Position numbers and translations under genes: made by a program. A model generated the notes under the pieces. The model was given only the letters and a program-made list of their open reading frames with translations. It did no database searches and was not told where the DNA came from. DNA of 64,000 nt from Flavobacterium orientale (lineage in GTDB: Bacteria > Bacteroidota > Bacteroidia > Flavobacteriales > Flavobacteriaceae): contig NZ_BMFG01000001.1 in NCBI RefSeq assembly GCF_014638005.1, forward strand, positions 62,001 through 126,000. Reading direction: 5' to 3'. Shown here in pieces: positions 53,006 through 61,702 of this stretch. Numbering within the stretch: position 1 is the first letter of the stretch; each line of letters begins with the position of its first letter.

Positions 53006-53665
53006 TTATAAAAGTAATTTTTTCAATTCACTAATTGTTTCTGTTGGGTTTTCTGCTTTAAACACAAAATTTCCCGCAACTAAAACATCGGCACCGCAAT
53101 CGACCAATTGTTTAGCATTTTTGTTAGTTACGCCTCCATCAATTTCTATTAAAGTTGAGGCATTATTGCGAATGATTATTTCTTTTAATTGCTTTACTTT
53201 AGTATAAGTTTGTTCAATAAAAGACTGTCCACCAAACCCCGGATTTACACTCATCAAGCAAACTAAATCAATATCTTTAATGATATCTACTAGTAAACTA
53301 ACCGGTGTGTGAGGATTTAACGCAACACCTGCTTTCATGCCTTCTGCTTTTATAGCTTGTAATGTGCGATGTAAATGTGTGCAAGCTTCATAATGAACCG
53401 TTAAATTAGTTGATCCCAATTGAGCAAAAGTTTTAATGTAACGATCTGGGTCAACAATCATTAAATGTACATCTATTGTTTTGTTCGCATGCTTGGCAAT
53501 TGCTTCCAGAACAGGCATACCAAATGAGATATTTGGAACAAAAACCCCATCCATAATATCAATATGGAACCAGTCTGCATCGCTATTGTTTATCATTTCA
53601 ATGTCGCGTTGCAAGTTGGCAAAGTCGGCAGCCAATACTGAAGGAGCTATTAAGGTGTTTTTCAT
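53006..53665 (-). CDS. rpe: Ribulose-phosphate 3-epimerase
   Basis: Pentose phosphate enzyme of 219 residues, a TIM barrel interconverting ribulose-5- and xylulose-5-phosphate. N-terminus IAPSVLAADFANL, metal site DWFHIDIMDGVFVPNISFG (about 31-49), LMSVNPGFGGQSFI (about 137-150) and IEIDGGVTNKN (about 173-183). The length is the family norm. It is transcribed alone from a promoter near 53720. Confidence 0.96.
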   Translation of the reverse strand: MKNTLIAPSVLAADFANLQRDIEMINNSDADWFHIDIMDGVFVPNISFGMPVLEAIAKHANKTIDVHLMIVDPDRYIKTFAQLGSTNLTVHYEACTHLHRTLQAIKAEGMKAGVALNPHTPVSLLVDIIKDIDLVCLMSVNPGFGGQSFIEQTYTKVKQLKEIIIRNNASTLIEIDGGVTNKNAKQLVDCGADVLVAGNFVFKAENPTETISELKKLLL

Positions 53666-53715
53666 GCTTTAGTTGTTTAATCTTTTTAGATTTTGTTGTG
53701 TTTGGTTTTAGTTTA

Positions 53716-53723
53716 CAAAGATA
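53716..53723 (-). promoter_or_regulatory. rpe promoter, -7 element
   Basis: Read leftward the bases are TATCTTTG, matching TAnnTTTG, about 50 bases before the rpe start. No -33 TTG is seen at the usual distance. Confidence 0.5.
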
Positions 53724-53741
53724 ATTATATATCAGAAACTA

Positions 53742-53775
53742 GGATAAAAAAAACTCCGGTAATCAGCCGGAGTTT
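53742..53775 (-). terminator. Terminator of rpoD
   Basis: Read leftward, AAACTCCGG pairs with CCGGAGTTT (arms 53775-53767 and 53759-53751) and is followed by a run of T. It lies about 130 bases after the rpoD stop. The stretch between holds a perfect 16-base palindrome (53796-53811) in the rpoD 3' untranslated region. Confidence 0.8.
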
Positions 53776-53906
53776 CAATCATCAATCAAAAAACGAACAG
53801 TTTAAACTGTTTGTAGTCTTATTATCTTTATTGCAATTTGCATACCAAATTTTTATGAATGCAATTTACATTATTTTTTTTAAATATAAAAATTGACTTA
53901 AAAAGC

Positions 53907-54770
53907 CTATCCTAAATAGGTTTTAAGAATTTTACTTCTTGAAGTGTGTTTTAATCTTCTGATAGCTTTTTCTTTAATTTGACGAACACGTTCACGTGTT
54001 AAATCAAAAGTTTCTCCGATTTCTTCAAGTGTCATTGGGTGTTGATCACCTAAGCCAAAATACAAACGAACAACGTCAGCTTCTCTTGGAGTAAGCGTTT
54101 CAAGTGAACGTTCTATTTCTGTACGAAGTGATTCATGAATTAACTCTCTATCAGGATTTGGTGATTCACCTGAACGTAACACGTCATATAAATTAGAATC
54201 TTCACCCTCAACTAATGGAGCATCCATGGATAAATGACGTCCGGAGTTTTTCATACTCTCTTTAACATCATTAACTGTCATGTCTAATTCTTTTGCAATT
54301 TCTTCTGCTGAAGGGGGACGCTCATTAGATTGTTCTAATAAAGCATACATTTTATTGATTTTATTGATAGAACCAATTTTATTTAATGGTAATCTTACAA
54401 TACGAGATTGTTCAGCTAAAGCTTGAAGAATCGATTGACGAATCCACCAAACTGCATAGGAAATAAATTTAAAACCTCTCGTTTCATCAAAACGTTGAGC
54501 GGCTTTAATTAAACCTAAATTACCTTCATTAATTAAATCGGGTAGTGTTAAACCTTGATTTTGGTATTGTTTTGCAACAGATACCACGAAACGTAAATTT
54601 GCTTTTGTTAATTTTTCTAGTGCTCTTTGGTCACCGGCTTTGATTCTTTGGGCTAATTCTACTTCTTCATCTGCGGTTATTAAATCAACTTTACCAATTT
54701 CTTGTAGGTATTTGTCTAAGGAAGCGGTTTCACGATTGGTAACCTGCTTGGTAATTTTAAGTTGTCTCAT
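53907..54770 (-). CDS. rpoD: Primary RNA polymerase sigma factor, Bacteroidetes type
   Basis: Housekeeping sigma factor of 287 residues, without the acidic region 1.1 of proteobacterial RpoD. Region 1.2 is [20 protein letters not shown]. Region 2 has [42 protein letters not shown] and [17 protein letters not shown]. Region 3 is near [13 protein letters not shown]. Region 4 has [48 protein letters not shown]. Short primary sigma factors of this form in Bacteroidetes read the TTG/TAnnTTTG promoters found throughout this window. Confidence 0.95.
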   Translation of the reverse strand: MRQLKITKQVTNRETASLDKYLQEIGKVDLITADEEVELAQRIKAGDQRALEKLTKANLRFVVSVAKQYQNQGLTLPDLINEGNLGLIKAAQRFDETRGFKFISYAVWWIRQSILQALAEQSRIVRLPLNKIGSINKINKMYALLEQSNERPPSAEEIAKELDMTVNDVKESMKNSGRHLSMDAPLVEGEDSNLYDVLRSGESPNPDRELIHESLRTEIERSLETLTPREADVVRLYFGLGDQHPMTLEEIGETFDLTRERVRQIKEKAIRRLKHTSRSKILKTYLG

Positions 54771-54851
54771 TTAATTTGTTTCCTTGTTATTAAAGTTTCA
54801 AGTAGTTATACGTTTAATAAACCTAAAATGTTACAAAATAGTTTAAAAAAA

Positions 54852-57269
54852 TTATCTGATTCTTTCTTTTTCTTCTTCATTACCCGATTCTCTTAGTGCT
54901 ACGCCAAGTTTTCGATTGCCAAATTTATAACTGACTGACAATCTAATTGTGCGATCATCATAATAAATTGATCGTGTTTGCGGGGTGTTATTTATAGTAG
55001 AACTAACATAAACAAAAGAAGATCTTAATAAATCAGAACCATATAATACAAAATTCCAACCTTTATCTCTTAATGAATAACGAAGTCCGGCATCTAATCG
55101 ATGTGATGAGGTAAAATTGTTAAAAAGATTAAATCCTGGTGCATTATAACTGAAGTTTAATTCACCAAAAAAGCTTTTACTTTTATTTAAAGTGAAAGTA
55201 TTATTAGTATAAACCGAATAATTAAATCCATTTATTTCATCTGATGGAATGGTTTTGACAAAAGTTGTTGTGTTGTTATAACCATTTAAAGTGTTGGAAC
55301 TTTCCCACCAACTGAATTTGTTAAACAAATAGGTTAATGTTGCTCCCACACGTTCTTGGTCATAAAAATTATCTCTAAACATTCTAGTGATAGGTGGATT
55401 TTGATCCAATTCTATTAGTGGAATTTGGAAACTACCGTTTTTAGTATTGGAATAGTAGAGTTTGAAAGTTATATTTTCTTTGAAACTTTGATTGATTTCA
55501 AAATTATCAGTAAACGAAGGTTGTAAAAACGGATTTCCTTCTACAATTAAAAACGGACTAAAATACCATTTATAAGGATTCAAAGAATAAAAATCAGGCC
55601 TTCCAATTCTTTTGCTATAATTAAAAGATATAGAATAATTTTCATTAGCTGTATAAAGTAAATAAGCGGTTGGAAAAAGCTGGTTGTAATTGAATTTATT
55701 GGTTTCATTCAAATCTGGATCTAAAGCTTTTGTTGTTCCGATTGTTTGTGTGTTTTCGTATCTAAGACCAATTTGCGTTTGCCATTTTTCATTTAATGTT
55801 TTAGAAAAGTTAGCATAAATTGATTGTGTATTTTCAGTATAATCAAAAATATTGGTTTGTTGAGGGTCAACAATCGGACTACCACTTGTCAAATCAAAAA
55901 AACTAATATCACTAGTGTTATCAACCCAACTTACTCTTCCGCCAAATCCAAAATTTGCCCATTTTGAAGGAACTTCAAAATCAATTTTAGCACTGTAATT
56001 TTTTAAATCTTGAATACTTTTATTGTTAGCCTTAATGTAGGAAGGCCCCATGTTGTTATCAGCATCATAATCTTGTGAGGAAAAAATACGATCTTGTGAA
56101 TCATGATATTCAAAATAATCAACATCAAGAGTCATGCGTTTGCCTATTGAATCCAGCTCTTGTGAATAAAATGCATTGATGGAATTATTTTTTGTGGTGG
56201 AGTTGTTGAAGCCACTTGTCAAAATGGTGGTTTGTAAATTATTCGAATTGGAATCGTAGATTTTGGTGTTGTTAACATCATCAATATCCGGTTTGTTGAA
56301 CAATCCGATGTATTTAAAACCAACTTTAGCATTTTCAGTAAGTTTATAATCTAAATTAAAAATACCTCTGTAAACATCAACAAAATCCTCTCTTTTTGTT
56401 CTACTTATCCAGTTTTCATCAGTGAAATAAGTGTCTGCTGTTTCTGTGATTTCGTTTGAACCTTGTTGTTTTACAAAATCAGTAAACAAACTCACTTTAT
56501 TTTTATTATAAGTAAACCCTATTCCGGTTGCAAAAGTTGCAAAAGTTGACTGTAAATAACTGCTTCTAAGCGTTACTGCCCAAGAGTTGTCAATTGCTTT
56601 TTTAAGTCTAATGTTAAGTAATCCACTATTACCGTCAGCTGAATATTTTGCCGGTGGAGTGGTGATTACTTCTATACTTTTTATGTTTTCTGAACTTATA
56701 CTCCTCAAATAATTATTTAAATCTTCTCCTGATAAAGTGATGATTCTGTCATCAACCATTATACTCACATTGGTTTTGCCAATCATTGATATTGTATTTC
56801 CTTGAATTGATACTCCAGGAGTTCCTTTTAGCAATTCATAACCATCCATTCCGATAGATCTAATGCTGTTTTCAACATTAAAAACAGTGCGATCAATTTT
56901 GGTTTCCATGATTCTTTTTTTAGCAACAATTTCTACTTCTGAAAGTTGGTTGGTATTTTCAAAAGAAATTAAATTTCCTAAATCTGTATTTTCATTCAAG
57001 TCAAAGTCTGTTGCATATATAATAACTCCTACATAATAACAACGTAATTGATACACTCCTTTTGGTACAGAAATAGAAAAGTTTCCATCTAAGTCTGTCA
57101 ATCCGGATCCTTTAATTCTTTTATCTTGAATGAGTAAAATTTCAGATGATTCAATTGAAATACCTTTAGCATCAATAAGTTTTCCGCTTACAATGAAATC
57201 TTGTGCTTGTAGTTTATATAAACTTATAAAAAGCAAAAATAAAATTAGGTAGGGTTTTCTTAAATTCAT
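54852..57269 (-). CDS. Outer-membrane beta-barrel family protein (TonB-receptor-like)
   Basis: Outer-membrane protein of 805 residues. A signal peptide (1-22, ending LQAQ) is followed by a carboxypeptidase-regulatory-like domain (about 24-105, FIVSGKLIDAKGISIESSEILL), then a plug-like domain (about 110-215, GYELLKGTPGVSIQGN...PPAKYSADGNSGLLNIRLKKA), and a large beta-barrel of the OMP_b-brl_3 type. It lacks a clear N-terminal TonB box and no SusD partner is beside it, so it is not a glycan-utilisation pair. Substrate is unknown. It precedes rpoD on the same strand but is probably transcribed separately. Confidence 0.86.
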   Translation of the reverse strand: MNLRKPYLILFLLFISLYKLQAQDFIVSGKLIDAKGISIESSEILLIQDKRIKGSGLTDLDGNFSISVPKGVYQLRCYYVGVIIYATDFDLNENTDLGNLISFENTNQLSEVEIVAKKRIMETKIDRTVFNVENSIRSIGMDGYELLKGTPGVSIQGNTISMIGKTNVSIMVDDRIITLSGEDLNNYLRSISSENIKSIEVITTPPAKYSADGNSGLLNIRLKKAIDNSWAVTLRSSYLQSTFATFATGIGFTYNKNKVSLFTDFVKQQGSNEITETADTYFTDENWISRTKREDFVDVYRGIFNLDYKLTENAKVGFKYIGLFNKPDIDDVNNTKIYDSNSNNLQTTILTSGFNNSTTKNNSINAFYSQELDSIGKRMTLDVDYFEYHDSQDRIFSSQDYDADNNMGPSYIKANNKSIQDLKNYSAKIDFEVPSKWANFGFGGRVSWVDNTSDISFFDLTSGSPIVDPQQTNIFDYTENTQSIYANFSKTLNEKWQTQIGLRYENTQTIGTTKALDPDLNETNKFNYNQLFPTAYLLYTANENYSISFNYSKRIGRPDFYSLNPYKWYFSPFLIVEGNPFLQPSFTDNFEINQSFKENITFKLYYSNTKNGSFQIPLIELDQNPPITRMFRDNFYDQERVGATLTYLFNKFSWWESSNTLNGYNNTTTFVKTIPSDEINGFNYSVYTNNTFTLNKSKSFFGELNFSYNAPGFNLFNNFTSSHRLDAGLRYSLRDKGWNFVLYGSDLLRSSFVYVSSTINNTPQTRSIYYDDRTIRLSVSYKFGNRKLGVALRESGNEEEKERIR

Positions 57270-57292
57270 TTTAAAATTTCAAGGCATTAAGA

Positions 57293-57300
57293 CAAATATA
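57293..57300 (-). promoter_or_regulatory. Promoter of the beta-barrel gene, -7 element
   Basis: Read leftward the bases are TATATTTG, matching TAnnTTTG, 23 bases before the start codon. The nearest TTG is only 13 bases upstream. Confidence 0.5.
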
Positions 57301-57407
57301 ATATAAATGTTAACAAAATCTAAAAATTTTACAGTTTTAAAACGTTAAATTCATATGAATTAGTTCTACAACCCTTTTTAAACTATTCCCTCAATATTTA
57401 TTATATA

Positions 57408-57447
57408 AAATAAAAACCCTGACGTTCAAAACTGAAGTCAGGGTTTT
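57408..57447 (-). terminator. Terminator of pnp
   Basis: Read leftward, AAAACCCTGAC pairs with GTCAGGGTTTT (arms 57447-57437 and 57423-57413) and is followed by an interrupted T run. It starts 22 bases after the pnp stop. Confidence 0.88.
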
Positions 57448-57468
57448 GTGAATTAATAAATGAATTTA

Positions 57469-59631
57469 CTAACCTTGTTTTGGTGTTATTTTATTATTTT
57501 CATCTCTTGGAGGTCTTGGTAAAAGAGCTTTTCTTGAAACTTTCTCTTTTCTTGTTTTTGGATCCACTCCTAAGTATTTCACTTGGAAAACATCGCCCAT
57601 GTTTACTACATCGGTTACGTTTTCAGTTCTTTCCCATGCTAATTCTGAAACGTGTAATAAAACTTCGTTTCCTGGAGCGGCAGTATATTCTACAACAGCA
57701 CCAAAATCTAACATTTTGATTACTTTTACTTCGTAAGCTTCACCCATTTGTGGTTTGAAAAGTAACGAATCAATTTTAGCTAAAACTGCTGCAATTCCAT
57801 CAGGATCTGTTCCTAAAATTTCTACCACACCTTGCTCATCTACTTCATTAATAACAATCGTTGTTCCTGTAGCTTTTTGTAATTCTTGAATTACTTTTCC
57901 ACCAGGTCCGATTAATGCACCAATGAAAGCACCAGGAATTGTACGCATGATGATTTTCGGAGCGTGTTTCTTAACGTCAGGTCTTGGAGTAGCAATCGTT
58001 TCAACCAATTTACCTAAAATATGTAAACGACCTTCACGAGCTTGATCTAAGGCTTGCTCCATGATGTCATAACGCAATCCGTCAATTTTGATATCCATTT
58101 GACAAGCGGTGATTCCGTCTGCTGTTCCGGTAACTTTAAAGTCCATATCACCTAAATGATCTTCATCACCTAAAATATCAGACAAAACAGCAAATTTTTG
58201 ACCGTCTGTGATCAATCCCATCGCAATACCTGAAACAGGTTTTACCATTTGAACTCCTGCATCCATCAAAGCCATTGTTCCGGCACAAACTGTTGCCATA
58301 GAAGAAGAACCGTTTGATTCTAAAACTTCAGAAACAATTCTGATTGTGTAAGGACATTCGGCAGGAATCATATTTTTTAAAGCACGTTGAGCCAAGTTTC
58401 CATGACCAACTTCTCTTCTAGATGTTCCTCTTAATGGTTTTGCTTCACCGGTTGAGAAAGGAGGGAAGTTATAATGCAAATAGAATTTTTCTTCACCTTG
58501 TTCTGATGGCGAGTCAATTTGATTCGCTTCTCTTGAAGTTCCTAATGTTACTGTAGCTAAAGCTTGTGTTTCACCACGTGTAAATAAAGATGAACCGTGA
58601 ACAGATGGCAAATAATCGATTTCACACCATATTGGTCTGATTTCAGTTGTTTTTCTTCCATCTAAACGAATTCCTTTTTCAAGAATAACATTACGAACAG
58701 CTTCTTTATTTGTTTTGTAGTAATATTTTCCAACTAAACCGGCTAAATCTGCATTTTCTGCATATTCTTCTTCGGTAAATAATGCTTTACATTCTTCTTT
58801 GACTAAGGCAAATTTTTCAGTTCTTTCGCTTTTCCCCGAAGCTGCTTGAGCAATTGCATAACATTTGTCATATGCTGCTGCTTTTACTTTGGCATAAACC
58901 GCTTCATCTTCAGGTTCTCCTTCGTAAGTTCTAATCTCTTTTTTGCCAAAAGCTTCTTGTAAACGCAATTGAGCATGAATTTGAATTTTAATTGCTTCGT
59001 GAGCAAATTTAATGGCTTCCACCATTTCTTTTTCTGAAATTTCTTTCATCTCACCTTCAACCATTGCAACAGAATCCAAAGAAGCACCAATCATCATATC
59101 GATGTCTGATTGCTCTAATTGAGTTTTGCTTGGGTTGATGATGAATTTTCCGTCCACTCGAGCAACTCGAACTTCAGAAATTAAGTTGTAAAAAGGAATA
59201 TCGGAAACAGCTAACGCAGCAGAAGCAGCCAAACCGGCAAGAGCATCAGGCATCACATTTTCGTCATGACTCATTAATTGAATCATCACTTGTGTTTCTG
59301 CGTGATAATCATCCGGGAAAAGCGGACGTAAAACACGGTCAACAAGACGCATGGTTAACACTTCACTATCACTCGGACGGGCTTCTCTTTTGAAAAAACC
59401 ACCCGGAAATCTTCCTGCAGCGGCAAATTTCTCACGATAATCTACCGTTAAAGGTAAAAAATCAACATTTGGATTTGCTGTTCTGGCTGAAACAGCTGTA
59501 GCTAAAAGCATACAATCGCCTAAACGAACAACCACAGAACCGTCTGCTTGTTTCGCTAATTTTCCGGTTTCGATTGAAATGGTTCTTCCATCTCCTAAAT
59601 CGATAACCTCTTTTGTTACATTTGGAATCAT
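57469..59631 (-). CDS. pnp: Polyribonucleotide nucleotidyltransferase (PNPase)
   Basis: 3'-5' phosphorolytic exoribonuclease of 720 residues, a trimer in RNA decay. The order is as expected: first RNase PH-like domain (about 10-145), an all-helical linker (about 240-325), second RNase PH domain with [15 protein letters not shown] and the active-site [10 protein letters not shown] block, a KH domain ([20 protein letters not shown], about 565-585), and an S1 domain ([20 protein letters not shown]...[15 protein letters not shown]). It follows rpsO on the same strand as in many bacteria, but a hairpin and a 165-base leader lie between. Confidence 0.97.
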   Translation of the reverse strand: MIPNVTKEVIDLGDGRTISIETGKLAKQADGSVVVRLGDCMLLATAVSARTANPNVDFLPLTVDYREKFAAAGRFPGGFFKREARPSDSEVLTMRLVDRVLRPLFPDDYHAETQVMIQLMSHDENVMPDALAGLAASAALAVSDIPFYNLISEVRVARVDGKFIINPSKTQLEQSDIDMMIGASLDSVAMVEGEMKEISEKEMVEAIKFAHEAIKIQIHAQLRLQEAFGKKEIRTYEGEPEDEAVYAKVKAAAYDKCYAIAQAASGKSERTEKFALVKEECKALFTEEEYAENADLAGLVGKYYYKTNKEAVRNVILEKGIRLDGRKTTEIRPIWCEIDYLPSVHGSSLFTRGETQALATVTLGTSREANQIDSPSEQGEEKFYLHYNFPPFSTGEAKPLRGTSRREVGHGNLAQRALKNMIPAECPYTIRIVSEVLESNGSSSMATVCAGTMALMDAGVQMVKPVSGIAMGLITDGQKFAVLSDILGDEDHLGDMDFKVTGTADGITACQMDIKIDGLRYDIMEQALDQAREGRLHILGKLVETIATPRPDVKKHAPKIIMRTIPGAFIGALIGPGGKVIQELQKATGTTIVINEVDEQGVVEILGTDPDGIAAVLAKIDSLLFKPQMGEAYEVKVIKMLDFGAVVEYTAAPGNEVLLHVSELAWERTENVTDVVNMGDVFQVKYLGVDPKTRKEKVSRKALLPRPPRDENNKITPKQG

Positions 59632-59664
59632 AAAAATTCTAATTTGGTATTAATTATTAGGTTT

Positions 59665-59693
59665 CGTTGTGTTGTTGTGTGTAGTTGTTGTGT
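59665..59693 (-). repeat. CA-rich repetitive pnp leader
   Basis: On the transcribed strand the pnp leader holds a run of ACACAAC and ACAAC units about 30-70 bases before the start codon, with no U-rich or paired structure. It is strikingly different from the AT-rich leaders elsewhere and could be a protein or ribosome contact site; nothing proves that. Confidence 0.45.
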
Positions 59694-59765
59694 AACCCAA
59701 TGAAAAACCAAACTTTTTTATTCCCAACCCAAAAGGCAAACGGGAACTTTACTTTAAAATATATA

Positions 59766-59791
59766 AAACAAAAAGGGGCACAAAGCCCCTA
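59766..59791 (-). terminator. Terminator or attenuator after rpsO
   Basis: Read leftward, AGGGGC-TTTGT-GCCCCT (59790-59775) followed by T runs begins six bases after the rpsO stop. As pnp lies downstream, it may limit but not abolish read-through. Confidence 0.85.
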
Positions 59792-59796
59792 GTTGA

Positions 59797-60066
59797 TTAT
59801 TTTCTAATTCCTAATTCTTTAATTAACTCACGATATTTTACAACATCTTTTTTCTTTAAGTAGTCAAGAAGACTTCTTCTTTTACCTACTAAAAGTACTA
59901 ATGAACGTTCAGTGTTGTAATCATGACGATTTTTTTTCAAATGCTCAGTTAAGTGAGCGATTCTAAAAGTAAAAAGGGCAACTTGTCCTTCTGTAGAACC
60001 AGTGTTTTCAGCCTTTCCTCCGTGTTTCGCGAAGATTTCAGCTTTTGTTTCTTTAGTTAAATACAT
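59797..60066 (-). CDS. rpsO: 30S ribosomal protein S15
   Basis: Ribosomal protein of 89 residues binding the central domain of 16S rRNA. Blocks: NTGSTEGQVALFTFRIAHLTEHLKKNRHDYNTERSLVLLVGKRRSLLDYLKKKD, with the S15 signature across residues 38-68, including the His-Asp and basic residues that contact rRNA. Length is standard. It has a full consensus promoter with a leader of about 55 bases, in which autoregulation would be possible as in E. coli, but I see no defined pseudoknot. Confidence 0.97.
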   Translation of the reverse strand: MYLTKETKAEIFAKHGGKAENTGSTEGQVALFTFRIAHLTEHLKKNRHDYNTERSLVLLVGKRRSLLDYLKKKDVVKYRELIKELGIRK

Positions 60067-60123
60067 TCCAATATTATTTTAAATGATTTTTATGTATGAA
60101 ATAGGCGTTTCCTAATTCGGTTG

Positions 60124-60153
60124 CAAAGGTAATTTTATTTTTTAGATGGACAA
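60124..60153 (-). promoter_or_regulatory. Promoter of rpsO
   Basis: Read leftward: TTG (60153-60151), a 19-base spacer, TACCTTTG (60131-60124). It is one of the cleanest consensus matches in the window. Confidence 0.78.
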
Positions 60154-60160
60154 GTTTTTT

Positions 60161-60616
60161 CTAATACAACTTTGCAACTTCCTTATTTACAAACTCCAAA
60201 AAACGTTCGTCTGATTCAGTAAATGGATCAATGACATGGCTGTCAATGTCAATTTGGCCTATGTTTTCTCCACGAACAAAAAGCGGAACGACGATTTCGG
60301 ATTTTACAGTTATACTACATGCAATATAATTATCCTGAGCAGCAACATCCGGAACTACAAAATTCTGATTAGAAACGGCAACTTGCCCGCAAATTCCTTT
60401 TCCGAAAGGGATAACTGTGTGGTCGGTTTCAGCACCAACATAAGGACCAAGATGCAGGGTTTGATTATCGTGATTTGCAAAATAATAACCTACCCAATTG
60501 TAGTAGGAAACATTATCTTGTAAATATTGACAAAGATTTTTTAGTTTTTCGTTTATTTCAATATCCGGTTTTTGAAGTATTTCAACCACTCCCGGTTTTA
60601 GTTTCTCTAAGTTCAT
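60161..60616 (-). CDS. GAF-domain protein, free methionine-(R)-sulfoxide reductase-like
   Basis: Single GAF domain of 151 residues resembling fRMsr (YebR/MsrC). WVGYYF, LGPYVGAETDHTVIPFGKGICGQVAVSNQ, NYIACSITVKSEIVVPLF and IGQIDIDS align block by block with the enzyme. C76 and C100 match the E. coli Cys94 and catalytic Cys118. The resolving Cys84 is replaced by H66, so the usual Cys84-Cys118 disulfide cannot form. It may reduce free Met-R-sulfoxide by another route or have another role. It is monocistronic and divergent from xrtF. Confidence 0.8.
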   Translation of the reverse strand: MNLEKLKPGVVEILQKPDIEINEKLKNLCQYLQDNVSYYNWVGYYFANHDNQTLHLGPYVGAETDHTVIPFGKGICGQVAVSNQNFVVPDVAAQDNYIACSITVKSEIVVPLFVRGENIGQIDIDSHVIDPFTESDERFLEFVNKEVAKLY

Positions 60617-60630
60617 GAGCTATTTTTTTG

Positions 60631-60638
60631 CAAATATA
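60631..60638 (-). promoter_or_regulatory. Promoter of the GAF-protein gene, -7 element
   Basis: Read leftward the bases are TATATTTG, matching TAnnTTTG and ending 14 bases before the start codon. It is back to back with the xrtF promoter. Confidence 0.55.
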
Positions 60639-60643
60639 AAGTA

Positions 60644-60672
60644 TTGAAAAACCTGATTTTTATATATTTTTG
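60644..60672 (+). promoter_or_regulatory. Promoter of the xrtF operon
   Basis: TTG (60644-60646), an 18-base spacer and TATTTTTG (60665-60672) match the consensus. It shows that the TTG at 60670 cannot be the start codon of xrtF. Confidence 0.72.
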
Positions 60673-60687
60673 TTAAAAATCAATCCA

Positions 60688-61245
60688 TTGAAAAACTATT
60701 TTACGCAATACAAACCCTTTTTGACTTTTTTGGCTAAATTCTTTTTGACTTATGCTGTTTTGACACTTCTTTATCAGTATTATTTGAGTCAATATGATGT
60801 GGCTAAAAATGAAAACGATCGATTTACGGAGGTAGTTGCCTCACAAACTCAAAAAACAATTATTTTTTTTGGACATTCGAGCGAAATTCAACCACATGAA
60901 TCGGAACCGTCTTATAAACTATTTGTAAATCAAAAATATGTTGCCCGAGTTGTTGAAGGATGTAATGCAGTAAGTGTTATGATTTTATTTGTTGCTTTTG
61001 TTTTGGCTTTCAAAGGAAAATTAATCACAACTATGATTTTTAAACTTTCCGGTTGTTTACTAATTCATCTCTTAAATATAATTAGAATTGCATTGTTGTC
61101 AATCGCATTGTTTTACTATCCACAACATGAGCATATTCTTCATGGGGTTATTTTCCCTTTAGTAATTTATGGCGTTGTATTTTTATTGTGGATAATTTGG
61201 GTCAATAAATTTTCTGTTTATGCTAAAACAACTTCAACAAGATAA
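60688..61245 (+). CDS. xrtF: Exosortase family protein XrtF
   Basis: Multi-span membrane cysteine protease/transpeptidase of 185 residues. The triad of the exosortase/archaeosortase family is intact: C92 in VVEGCNAVSVM, R133 in NIIRIALL and H152 in HILHGVIFP. About six membrane helices are visible. The open frame reaches back to a TTG at 60670, but that is part of the promoter. The next in-frame start is the TTG at 60688, which gives the family N-terminus KNYFTQYKPFLTFLAKFF. XrtF-type enzymes are found in Flavobacteriia with a small partner gene, which follows here. Their substrates are not well defined. Confidence 0.87.
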   Translation: MKNYFTQYKPFLTFLAKFFLTYAVLTLLYQYYLSQYDVAKNENDRFTEVVASQTQKTIIFFGHSSEIQPHESEPSYKLFVNQKYVARVVEGCNAVSVMILFVAFVLAFKGKLITTMIFKLSGCLLIHLLNIIRIALLSIALFYYPQHEHILHGVIFPLVIYGVVFLLWIIWVNKFSVYAKTTSTR

Positions 61246-61669
61246 AAAAGGATTTTTCATTCTATTGCTTTGTGTAATTGGTTTTGCACTTTTGCGTAAT
61301 TATGAAACAGTATTGTTTTATGATCCATTTTTAAATTATTTTAAAAATGATTACCTCAATTTGCCATTTCCTGATTACAATTCTTTTGAGTTGTTTTGGA
61401 ATTTATTATTGCGATATCTATTAAATACATCCCTCTCATTGCTTATTTTATATGTGATTTTTAAAGACATACAACTTATAAAATTCGCAACGATTCTTTA
61501 CTTGCTTTTATTTTTTCTATTAATTGTAGCCTTTTTTATTATATTACAGTTTTTTGATGAAAGTTATAATTTTTTGTTGTTTTATATTAGAAGATTTCTA
61601 ATTCAACCTTTGTTTTTACTCTTATTTATACCTGCTTTTTACATTCAAAAAAACGCTGATTCCGAATAA
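61220..61669 (+). CDS. Exosortase F system-associated membrane protein
   Basis: Hydrophobic protein of 149 residues with about four membrane helices (near 12-28, 56-80, 84-112, 120-142). It has the conserved NYFKNDYLNLPFPDYNSFELFWN loop (about 39-61). No catalytic motif is visible. It overlaps xrtF by 26 bases and is the partner protein seen next to XrtF in this group; it may position the enzyme or its substrate. Assignment rests mainly on the neighbour and membrane pattern. Confidence 0.78.
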   Translation: MLKQLQQDKKGFFILLLCVIGFALLRNYETVLFYDPFLNYFKNDYLNLPFPDYNSFELFWNLLLRYLLNTSLSLLILYVIFKDIQLIKFATILYLLLFFLLIVAFFIILQFFDESYNFLLFYIRRFLIQPLFLLLFIPAFYIQKNADSE

Positions 61670-61702
61670 ATTTCATACCTTTAATAGTGAAATTCATTTG
61701 AC

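Noticed and set aside
53693-53896. Open frame of 67 codons on the plus strand between rpe and rpoD
   Set aside because: It runs through the rpe promoter and the rpoD terminator hairpin, has no promoter of its own and no protein-like composition.
54852-57269. SusC-type glycan receptor of a polysaccharide-utilisation locus
   Set aside because: There is no SusD partner, no glycoside hydrolase and no hybrid regulator around it; the domain order fits a generic OMP_b-brl_3 protein.
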